23,437 nucleotides of DNA from Candidatus Colicola coprequi (GTDB taxonomy: Bacteria; Bacteroidota; Bacteroidia; Bacteroidales; Paludibacteraceae): positions 1 to 23,437 of the forward strand of contig JAGHSR010000096.1 in the NCBI GenBank assembly GCA_018065765.1, written 5' to 3'. Made by a program: the position numbers and the translations under genes. Position 1 is the first letter of the stretch, and each line of letters opens with the position of its first letter. A model generated the notes under the pieces. The model saw only the letters and a list, made by a program, of their open reading frames with translations, had not been told where the DNA came from and searched no databases. Below, in pieces: positions 1 through 5,646 of this stretch.

Positions 1-51
1 GTCCCCGACACGCTTGCGTGGTGGGGAGAGGAAGAGCAACTGAGCCCTTAA
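1..51 (+). CDS. possible C-terminal tail of an upstream gene (partial)
   Basis: Frame 1 is open from the window edge to a TAA at 49-51 and would encode a 16-residue acidic, tryptophan-containing tail (ending WWGEEEQLSP). The product cannot be identified. The same bases are rich in inverted repeats. A minus-strand reading starting at an ATG near position 67 and running off the window edge is also open, so the strand and even the coding status are uncertain. This is an inference from a very short open stretch. Confidence 0.25.
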   Translation, partial: VPDTLAWWGEEEQLSP

Positions 52-84
52 TGACCGTGGTCATTCCTTGGCGATGTTTGCTCT
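2..84. repeat. nested inverted repeats, possible structured RNA or 3' UTR
   Basis: Three sets of complementary arms are visible. CCCC at 3-6 pairs with GGGG at 23-26, around CACG/CGTG at 9-12 and 17-20. AGAGCAA at 33-39 pairs with TTGCTCT at 78-84. Inside that, AATGAC at 50-55 pairs with GTCATT at 60-65 over a CGTG loop, with GCC/GGC (44-46/70-72) between. There is no T-tract after the last arm, so this is not a standard terminator on the + strand. It does not match any RNA family I can recall. The remaining bases to 148 are A-rich and show nothing recognisable. Confidence 0.35.
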
Positions 85-148
85 GACGAAGCAAGATACA
101 AAAATTATTTCAAAAGCGACCGAAACAAGGAGTCTATCAATGTAAAAA

Positions 149-178
149 ACATAAAAACTAATTTATAGAACATACCTT
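149..178 (+). promoter_or_regulatory. 30-nt conserved leader element, copy 1 (before pyrC)
   Basis: This stretch is identical at 29 of 30 positions to 18093-18122 before purA. It is also related to about 8103-8136 before purE, which shares the core GATAGAACA plus ACCTT. It ends 7 nt before the pyrC ATG. The last bases (TACCTT) faintly resemble the Bacteroidota -7 box (TAnnTTTG), but no -33 TTTG box stands at the right distance. It could be a regulator-binding site, a weak promoter or a translation-enhancing 5' UTR. The repetition is directly visible; the role is inference. Confidence 0.55.
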
Positions 179-185
179 AAATCAA

Positions 186-1283
186 ATGACTTACCCCTCC
201 GGAATTATAGAAATTCCTGCATTGGTGGATGTGCATGTGCATTTGCGTGAGCCGGGTTATTCGTACAAAGAGACCATCCGTACCGGTACTCTTGCTGCCC
301 GTCAGGCAGGGTATTCGGATATATGTACCATGCCCAATCTCAATCCTGCCCCCGATTCGCTAAGCAATCTCCAAGTACAGTTGGATATCATAGAACGTGA
401 TGCTGCCATCCGTGTTCATCCGTATGCGTGTATCACCAAGGGACAGAAAGGCGAAGGCGAACTTGTCGATATGGAGGCTTTAGCCCCTCATGTGGTGGGT
501 TTTTCGGATGACGGACGTGGCATTCAGAGTGCCGAACTCATGCGTGAAGCCATGGTTCGTTGCCGAGCTGTGGATAGTATTTTGGTGGAGCATTGCGAAG
601 TCAATGAACTGTTACGGGGAGGATATATACACGATGGACGTTATGCTCGCGAACATGGACATCGGGGTATTTGCTCCGAGAGTGAATGGCGTGAGGTGGA
701 TCGCAATGTCAACCTTGCCGCTGACACGGGGTGTCGCCTGCATATATGCCATGTATCCACTCGAGAAAGTGTAGATATTGTTCGTCAAGCAAAGAAGGGT
801 GGACTGCCGGTGTCCTGCGAAACAGCACCTCATTATTTGATTTTGACCGAAGACAATCTGCGGGAAGATGGTTGTTGGAAGATGAACCCACCCCTGCGCT
901 CGCAAGCGGATAAAGAAGCCTTGTTGGAAGGGTTGTGTGACGGCACTATTGAGTGTATTGCCACCGATCATGCCCCGCATGCTGCTGAGGAGAAAAATCG
1001 CGGACTGGAACACAGCGCATTTGGTATTGTGGGCATTGAGACAGCTTTACCGTTGCTTTACACATACGTTGTTCGTACCGGTTTGGTGGATTGGCAGACG
1101 GTGATTGACGCTATGACCGTTAACCCACGCCGTATCATGCGGCTTAAGGATTACGGCGAAACGATTCGTGTGGATTTGGATGCCCACTATACGATCAGTC
1201 CGGAGCAGTTTATCAGCCTGGGACATTCTACACCCTTTGCCGGTTGGGAAGTGTATGGCAGAATAAGCCCCACGACCCCCTGA
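186..1283 (+). CDS. pyrC: dihydroorotase, short form
   Basis: It catalyses cyclisation of carbamoyl-aspartate to dihydroorotate, step 3 of UMP synthesis, in the cytoplasm. Visible motifs are the metal-binding HVHLREPG (H17, H19), MPN near residue 49, SDDG at 107-110, HCE and HICHVST metal histidines, NPPLRS, and ATDHAPH with D261. The 365 residues are short for this roughly 425-residue amidohydrolase type. The protein begins almost directly at the PxLxDxHVHLREPG strand, so the usual N-terminal beta-sandwich part (about 45-50 residues) is absent. An in-frame TAA at 159-161 excludes an upstream start other than rare codons. The C-terminus also stops early, after VYGRISPTTP, where the coding sequence runs into a C-rich palindrome. 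The catalytic core looks intact. It is first in the pyrimidine block and is preceded by the conserved 30-nt element. Confidence 0.93.
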   Translation: MTYPSGIIEIPALVDVHVHLREPGYSYKETIRTGTLAARQAGYSDICTMPNLNPAPDSLSNLQVQLDIIERDAAIRVHPYACITKGQKGEGELVDMEALAPHVVGFSDDGRGIQSAELMREAMVRCRAVDSILVEHCEVNELLRGGYIHDGRYAREHGHRGICSESEWREVDRNVNLAADTGCRLHICHVSTRESVDIVRQAKKGGLPVSCETAPHYLILTEDNLREDGCWKMNPPLRSQADKEALLEGLCDGTIECIATDHAPHAAEEKNRGLEHSAFGIVGIETALPLLYTYVVRTGLVDWQTVIDAMTVNPRRIMRLKDYGETIRVDLDAHYTISPEQFISLGHSTPFAGWEVYGRISPTTP

Positions 1284-1288
1284 AGGGG
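1277..1288. repeat. small C-rich palindrome spanning the pyrC stop
   Basis: CCCC at 1277-1280 pairs with GGGG at 1285-1288 over a TGAA loop, and that loop contains the pyrC stop codon. There is no T-tract. Palindromes of this composition recur at gene ends in Bacteroidales genomes as far as I recall. Here it is joined to a short heptamer array, suggesting a composite dispersed repeat. Confidence 0.4.
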
Positions 1289-1294
1289 AAGGTG

Positions 1295-1322
1295 CACAAT
1301 GCAGGATGCAAAATGCAAAATT
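1295..1322 (-). repeat. short heptamer array, four units, reverse orientation
   Basis: Four 7-nt units follow each other in phase: CACAATG, CAGGATG, CAAAATG, CAAAATT. Read on the minus strand they belong to the CATTTTG family that forms the long arrays at 19384-19509 and 21450-21547. The array lies between the pyrC stop and the promoter of the pyrK transcription unit. Confidence 0.7.
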
Positions 1323-1335
1323 TATTACTCGAAAA

Positions 1336-1367
1336 TTTGGCAGTATCAAAAAATTGTTGTACCTTTG
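1336..1367 (+). promoter_or_regulatory. Bacteroidota-type promoter for the pyrK unit
   Basis: TTTG at 1336-1339 (-33 box) and TACCTTTG at 1360-1367 (-7 box TAnnTTTG) are separated by 20 nt, matching the known Bacteroidota primary sigma consensus. Transcription would begin around 1372-1376, giving a leader of roughly 190 nt before the pyrK start codon. It is the only canonical promoter I found in the intergenic regions, so it may drive much of the downstream cluster. Confidence 0.8.
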
Positions 1368-1396
1368 CACTCGCAAACGTAACAAGATAATTCACT

Positions 1397-1501
1397 ATGA
1401 ACACTCTCCGCATTATCTCACCAAAGGCTACAGGGGTTTTTATCCCTCAAATCGTGAGGGAGAAGCGTCTTCAGCAATGCGAGAGTGTGACAAATCAATA
1501 G
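1397..1501 (+). CDS. putative 34-codon leader peptide
   Basis: An ATG at 1397, about 22 nt after the predicted transcription start, opens a 34-residue frame (MNTLRIISPKATG..., ending ESVTNQ) closed by TAG at 1499-1501. The stop lies exactly at the foot of the terminator-like hairpin (1500-1533). This recalls the E. coli pyrBI leader and the rph-pyrE junction, where a ribosome following RNA polymerase closely prevents the attenuator from folding. No homologous peptide is known to me. The frame could be chance, because it is short and overlaps a structured RNA. Confidence 0.35.
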   Translation: MNTLRIISPKATGVFIPQIVREKRLQQCESVTNQ

Positions 1502-1533
1502 AGCGAGGGTATTCTGCGGGATAACCTCGCTCT
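1500..1533 (+). terminator. terminator-like hairpin before pyrK
   Basis: AGAGCGAGG at 1500-1508 pairs perfectly with CCTCGCTCT at 1525-1533. After a G-A mismatch, the stem continues as TATTC (1510-1514) with GGATA (1519-1523) over a TGCG loop. It is followed by CTATTTTATATAG, a modest T-rich tract. It lies between the promoter and the pyrK ATG at 1563, so if it terminates transcription it acts as an attenuator rather than an end-of-operon signal. The remaining bases to 1562 show no Shine-Dalgarno site. Confidence 0.6.
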
Positions 1534-1562
1534 CTATTTTATATAGATAGGTTTAATAGGCA

Positions 1563-2297
1563 ATGACTCAAACTCAATACATAGTCACCTGCAATGAGCA
1601 GATAGCATCCGGCATTTGGAGCATGCGTCTTAGAGGCAACACGGCAGCCATCACCGCTCCGGGGCAGTTTGTCAATCTACAACTCCCGGGACTGTTCCTT
1701 CGTCGCCCTATTTCGGTGTGTGATTGGAGCGAAGATGAAATGCGAATTGTCTATAAAGTGGTAGGCGAGGGCACACGATATATGAGCCGGATTGAAGTGG
1801 GTGTATCGATGAATGTATTGACAGGATTGGGTAACGGCTACGACATACGTCCGTGTGGGGATAGTCCTCTTTTGATAGGGGGTGGAGTAGGTGTGCCACC
1901 TTTGTTGGGTTTGGCAAAACGCCTCCGTATGAGCGGCAAGGCACCCCAAGTGCTGTTGGGGTTCAATAGTGACAAGGACGTCATATTGGCGGATGAGTTC
2001 ACCCGGTTGGGTTGTACCGTGCAAGTGGCAACTATGGATGGTAGTTGTGGCATCCGTGGACTGGTTACCGATGCCATCCCTGATCATTATAGTTACTATT
2101 ACGCCTGTGGACCTCTGCCCATGCTTCGAGCCCTATTGGCACAAATGACCCAAGACGGACAATTAAGTCTGGAGGCACGTATGGGGTGCGGATTTGGTGT
2201 GTGCATGGGTTGCACGATCCAAACGCAGTACGGTCCTCAGCGAGTTTGCAAAGAGGGACCTGTGTTTCGTAATACCGAACTGACAACCGACATTTGA
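1563..2297 (+). CDS. pyrK: dihydroorotate dehydrogenase electron transfer subunit
   Basis: It passes electrons from the FMN of PyrD to NAD+ through its own FAD and 2Fe-2S cluster, making the class 1B dihydroorotate dehydrogenase. The 244 residues show the flavin-binding RRPIS motif at 47-51, a nucleotide-binding GGGVGVPPL at 107-115, CGP near 182, and a C-terminal cluster motif with C209, C214, C217 and C229 (spacing x4, x2, x11), typical of PyrK. It stands 8 nt upstream of pyrD, its partner. It is the first gene after the leader and hairpin, so it would be the direct target of any attenuation. The start is the ATG at 1563; no Shine-Dalgarno site is visible. Confidence 0.96.
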   Translation: MTQTQYIVTCNEQIASGIWSMRLRGNTAAITAPGQFVNLQLPGLFLRRPISVCDWSEDEMRIVYKVVGEGTRYMSRIEVGVSMNVLTGLGNGYDIRPCGDSPLLIGGGVGVPPLLGLAKRLRMSGKAPQVLLGFNSDKDVILADEFTRLGCTVQVATMDGSCGIRGLVTDAIPDHYSYYYACGPLPMLRALLAQMTQDGQLSLEARMGCGFGVCMGCTIQTQYGPQRVCKEGPVFRNTELTTDI

Positions 2298-2305
2298 TAA
2301 CTATC

Positions 2306-3226
2306 ATGGAGAATAGATTAGAAACATCACTAAGTGGCATCCGACTCAACAATCCGGTCATCCCTGCCTCCGGAACGTTTGGTTTCGGCAGAGAAATGAC
2401 TGCATGGTATGACATCGATTGTTTAGGTGCCATCTCTATCAAAGGAACAACTCCCGAACCACGCTACGGCAATCCACAACCTCGCATAGCCGAGTGCGGT
2501 AATTACGGCATGCTTAATGCCGTTGGTCTGCAAAACCCGGGGGTGAAAGTGGTGGTTGACAACGAGATACCGCAACTAAGTCAGGTGTTTCACCAACCTA
2601 TCATCGCCAATATCAGCGGTTTCTCCATAGATGATTATGTATTTGCTGCCCGCCAAATGGACCAAACAGACGGTGTTGCCATCATCGAAGTCAATATCTC
2701 CTGTCCCAATGTTCATAATGGCGGTATGGCTTTTGGTACGCAACCTCAGGCTGCGGCTCAGGTCACTCAGGCGGTCAAGGCCGTTACGCATAAGCCTATC
2801 TACATCAAACTGTCACCCAACGTTACGGATATCACCCAAATAGCACGGGCATGCCAAGATGCCGGTGCCGATGGCCTATGTCTTATCAACACCATCTTAG
2901 GTATGCGTATCGATATAGCTCGCCGCCAACCCGTCCTTGCTAATCGTTACGGTGGTTATTCGGGACCGGGTATTTTTCCTGTGGCAGTACGTATGGTGAA
3001 CCAAGTGGCTCGTTCTTGCCAATTGCCTATCATAGGTTGTGGTGGTGTCAGTCGCGCCGAAGATGTGATAGAGATGATGATGGCCGGTGCTACGGCTGTC
3101 GAGATAGGGGCACAGAACTTAGTGAATCCCTTGGCATGCAAACAGATCATCGAAGATCTGCCTAAAGTGATGGATAGACTCCATATACATAATATAAAAG
3201 ATATAATAGCTTGTGTCAATGAATAA
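2306..3226 (+). CDS. pyrD: dihydroorotate dehydrogenase, class 1B catalytic subunit
   Basis: It oxidises dihydroorotate to orotate, step 4 of UMP synthesis, as an FMN TIM-barrel enzyme paired with PyrK. I chose the ATG at 2306 (MENRLETSL, 306 residues) over a TTG at 2294 that overlaps the pyrK stop. Visible motifs are NPVIPASGTFGFG near residue 16, NAVGLQNPG at 71-79, EVNISCPNV with the active cysteine C133, and the FMN phosphate segments PIIGCGG and GATAVEIGA. Length and motifs fit the class 1B family. It overlaps pyrF by 8 nt, indicating co-translation within pyrKDFE, the order also seen in the Bacillus pyr operon. Confidence 0.96.
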   Translation: MENRLETSLSGIRLNNPVIPASGTFGFGREMTAWYDIDCLGAISIKGTTPEPRYGNPQPRIAECGNYGMLNAVGLQNPGVKVVVDNEIPQLSQVFHQPIIANISGFSIDDYVFAARQMDQTDGVAIIEVNISCPNVHNGGMAFGTQPQAAAQVTQAVKAVTHKPIYIKLSPNVTDITQIARACQDAGADGLCLINTILGMRIDIARRQPVLANRYGGYSGPGIFPVAVRMVNQVARSCQLPIIGCGGVSRAEDVIEMMMAGATAVEIGAQNLVNPLACKQIIEDLPKVMDRLHIHNIKDIIACVNE

Positions 3227-3917
3227 AGACGTTATCATAGCATGCGATTTCGCTTCTGCCGAAGCCACCTACGCTTTTTTGGATCAGTTCACCGATTGTA
3301 AACCTTTTGTCAAAGTGGGTATGGAGCTTTTCTATGCCGAAGGTCCGGCTATCGTTAGAGAACTCAAACGCCGCGGGCATAAAATCTTTTTGGACCTCAA
3401 GCTTCACGATATACCCAATACGGTCAAAAAAGCTATGGCTGTGCTTAGTGGCTTGGATATAGATATGTGCAATTTGCACGCTGCCGGTACGCAAGAGATG
3501 ATGCGTGCTGCCGTCGAAGGGCTGACGCGCGAAGACGGTTCACGTCCTATCCTGTTGGCAGTCACGCAACTGACCTCCACCAGCGAGGAGCGCATGCACG
3601 ACGACTTGCTCATTGAGGGTTCCATGAGCGATGTGGTGACACACTATGCCCAATGTGCTCAAACTGCCGGACTGGATGGCGTGGTTTGTTCCCCACTGGA
3701 AACAGACATGGTGAAACGCGCTTGCGGGCAGAACTTCCTTACCGTAACCCCCGGTATACGTTTTGCCGATGGACAAGTGGGTGATCAGGTGCGCGTAACG
3801 ACTCCGGTTAAAGCTAAGACATTAGGCAGCGACTATATCGTCGTTGGTCGCCCTATCACTGCTGCCGATGACCCCATAGCAGCCTACAAGAGATGCATAA
3901 AGGAATTTGTACTATGA
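3219..3917 (+). CDS. pyrF: orotidine 5'-phosphate decarboxylase, short type
   Basis: It converts OMP to UMP, the last step of the pathway. The 232 residues show the catalytic D59-x-K61-xx-D64 motif (FLDLKLHDIPNTV), an early KVGMELF segment and the C-terminal phosphate-binding VTPGIR and VVGRPIT motifs. The ATG at 3219 overlaps the end of pyrD; a GTG at 3213 would add two residues. This is the short form common in Firmicutes. The Bacteroides enzyme I remember is a longer, different type of about 274 residues, so the gene may come from outside the Bacteroidales. It overlaps pyrE by 4 nt (ATGA). Confidence 0.96.
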   Translation: MNKDVIIACDFASAEATYAFLDQFTDCKPFVKVGMELFYAEGPAIVRELKRRGHKIFLDLKLHDIPNTVKKAMAVLSGLDIDMCNLHAAGTQEMMRAAVEGLTREDGSRPILLAVTQLTSTSEERMHDDLLIEGSMSDVVTHYAQCAQTAGLDGVVCSPLETDMVKRACGQNFLTVTPGIRFADGQVGDQVRVTTPVKAKTLGSDYIVVGRPITAADDPIAAYKRCIKEFVL

Positions 3918-4549
3918 TAACCAAAGAGCAAATAGCAGTCGATCTGCTGAAAATCCATGCCGTATTTCTTCGTCCCAACGAACCTTTTACTTGGGCAAGT
4001 GGCATAAAGAGTCCTATCTACTGTGATAACCGTCTCACACTGAGCGACGTGTCCGTTCGTCAGGATGTGGAACAAGGACTCGCCGAAACGATCCAACGTG
4101 AGTATCCTGATGTGGAGATACTGATGGGAACGTCCACTGCCGGCATAGCCCACGCAGCCATCACAGCTACCCTTCTCAATCTTCCTATGGGATATGTACG
4201 GGGTGGCGCTAAAGACCATGGACGCCAAAACCAAATCGAAGGCAAACTGCTTCCCGGACAAAAAGTAGTCATCGTGGAAGACTTAATCTCTACCGCCGGT
4301 AGTTGTATCGAAGTGGCACAGGTGCTCCGTCAGGCAGGGGCCGAAGTGTTGGGTATCGTCAGTATTTTTACTTATGGGATGCAAAAAAGCTTGGATCGCC
4401 TTCACGAAGCAGGATTAACCAATCATAGCTTATCCAATTTAGACACCCTCGTCGAAGTGGCAGCCGCTGAGGGGTACATAGCCGATAGTGATAAACAACG
4501 CCTCATTCGCTTCCGCAACAACCCAAGCGATGAGAGCTGGATGAACTGA
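3914..4549 (+). CDS. pyrE: orotate phosphoribosyltransferase
   Basis: It joins orotate to PRPP to form OMP, step 5 of UMP synthesis. The 211 residues carry FTWASGIKSPIYCDNR at 25-40 and the PRPP-binding loop VVIVEDLISTAG at 118-129, both hallmarks of the family. The ATG at 3914 overlaps the pyrF stop in an ATGA junction. An in-frame ATG at 3893 would add seven residues inside pyrF and is less likely. The ending (RNNPSDESW) closely resembles the Bacillus PyrE C-terminus as I recall it, supporting a Firmicutes-type pyrKDFE block. Confidence 0.95.
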   Translation: MITKEQIAVDLLKIHAVFLRPNEPFTWASGIKSPIYCDNRLTLSDVSVRQDVEQGLAETIQREYPDVEILMGTSTAGIAHAAITATLLNLPMGYVRGGAKDHGRQNQIEGKLLPGQKVVIVEDLISTAGSCIEVAQVLRQAGAEVLGIVSIFTYGMQKSLDRLHEAGLTNHSLSNLDTLVEVAAAEGYIADSDKQRLIRFRNNPSDESWMN

Positions 4550-4569
4550 CCTCTAACTTCCCAACTACT

Positions 4570-5634
4570 ATGCGTCACTTAATTGATTCCGTTGATCTGA
4601 CTATCGAGGAGATAGATATCATCATGAATCGTGCTTTGGATATCATTGCACACAAGGAAATGTACACAGACTCTTGTCATGGCAAAACACTCGCCACGTT
4701 GTTTTATGAACCCAGTACGCGCACTCGTCTTAGTTTTACGGCTGCTATGATGGAACTGGGTGGCAATGTGCTGGGCTTTTCTGATGCCAACTCATCGTCC
4801 GTGAGCAAGGGCGAATCGGTAGCAGACACCATACGTGTCATCTCTGCTTTTGCCGATATTGTGGCGATGCGTCACAGCAAGGAGGGCGCTCCGCGTATCG
4901 CTGCCGAGTTTGCTCGCGTGCCTGTTATCAACGCCGGTGACGGAGGCAACTCACACCCAACGCAAACGATGACGGACTTACTCACCATCCGCCGCGAATT
5001 GGGGCACTTTGATAACCTGACTATCGGTCTTTGTGGTGACCTCAAATACGGTCGTACCGTGCACTCGCTCATCAAAGCCATGCACCGCTACGAGGGGGTT
5101 CGTTTCATTCTGATTTCTCCTAATGAACTCAAATTGCCTTCTCATCTCAAAAGCGAACTGGCAGGCGATTGCGAAGAAGCAGCTACCATCGAAGAAGCAA
5201 TGCCCCGTTTGGATGTCCTATACATGACGCGCGTACAGCAGGAGCGTTTTGCAGATAAAGATCAGTACGAGCGCCTAAAAGACACGTACATATTGGACGA
5301 AGAGAAAATGAAACTGGCTAAACAAAACATGATAGTAATGCACCCTCTACCACGCGTGAACGAAATCACCATGGGGGTGGATGCTGACCCACGCGCTGCA
5401 TACTTCCGCCAAGTAGAGAACGGTAAGTTTGTCCGCATGGCACTCATTTACACCCTCTTGCAGTGGCGCAATCAGGTCGAGAAAAACAGAGACGATATAT
5501 GCCTTACCGACCATATTTGTTCCAATATCCGTCGCTGTATCAGTGGCGCAGAGAATGTACCTCATCGTGCATACATGGATCCGTATGGCATCCTTAGATG
5601 TTACTATTGCAACCATCGAATTAACCCAGAATAA
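4570..5634 (+). CDS. pyrB: aspartate carbamoyltransferase with fused PyrI-type zinc tail
   Basis: It condenses carbamoyl phosphate with aspartate, the committed step of pyrimidine synthesis. Residues 1-300 form a normal catalytic chain: STRTRLSF at 49-56, SSSVSKGES at 75-83, HPTQ at 129-132, MHPLPR at 257-262. Catalytic chains usually end near here, but this one continues to 354. The tail has C311, C317, C323, C344 and C347. The run C317-x5-CISGAENV then ILRCYYC (C344, C347) matches the zinc ribbon at the end of the regulatory chain PyrI (C-x4-CISxAExV ... C-x2-C in E. coli). The nucleotide-binding domain of PyrI is absent and there is no separate pyrI in the window. The zinc tail may support trimer contacts without allosteric control. 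It starts 20 nt after pyrE. The catalytic part resembles Clostridia PyrB. Confidence 0.95.
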   Translation: MRHLIDSVDLTIEEIDIIMNRALDIIAHKEMYTDSCHGKTLATLFYEPSTRTRLSFTAAMMELGGNVLGFSDANSSSVSKGESVADTIRVISAFADIVAMRHSKEGAPRIAAEFARVPVINAGDGGNSHPTQTMTDLLTIRRELGHFDNLTIGLCGDLKYGRTVHSLIKAMHRYEGVRFILISPNELKLPSHLKSELAGDCEEAATIEEAMPRLDVLYMTRVQQERFADKDQYERLKDTYILDEEKMKLAKQNMIVMHPLPRVNEITMGVDADPRAAYFRQVENGKFVRMALIYTLLQWRNQVEKNRDDICLTDHICSNIRRCISGAENVPHRAYMDPYGILRCYYCNHRINPE

Positions 5635-5646
5635 TCATTATAAGTC

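Larger units (their letters stand above)
1373..1545 (+). ncRNA. structured 5' leader of the pyrK unit, candidate attenuator
   Basis: The leader can fold into a long-range helix: 1401-1408 with 1481-1488 (8 bp) and, after a bulged C1409, 1410-1414 with 1476-1480 (5 bp). Inside lies a perfect 7-bp hairpin, TCCCTCA at 1443-1449 with TGAGGGA at 1455-1461, and a small GAAG/CTTC stem at 1462-1472. A run TTTTTAT (1436-1442) precedes the hairpin. CCCTC at 1444-1448 could instead pair with GAGGG at 1505-1509 in the 5' arm of the terminator hairpin, so alternative folds are possible. It matches no riboswitch class I can recall. The base pairing is read from the sequence; regulation of pyrKDFEB is inferred. 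Confidence 0.55.

Noticed and set aside
2..84. Signal recognition particle RNA, tmRNA or RNase P RNA end
   Set aside because: No conserved SRP loop, tRNA-like end or RNase P core motifs are visible.
1306..1524. 72-residue frame across the pyrK leader
   Set aside because: It starts upstream of the predicted transcription start and has no recognisable features. The 34-codon frame at 1397 fits the transcript better.
1373..1545. A known purine, PreQ1, THF or TPP riboswitch, or a PyrR-binding leader
   Set aside because: None of the conserved core motifs of these classes is present as I know them.
2294..2305. TTG start for pyrD four codons upstream
   Set aside because: An ATG at 2306 gives the usual PyrD N-terminus and avoids overlapping the pyrK stop. 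The same reasoning rejects TTG 8615 for purL in favour of ATG 8624.
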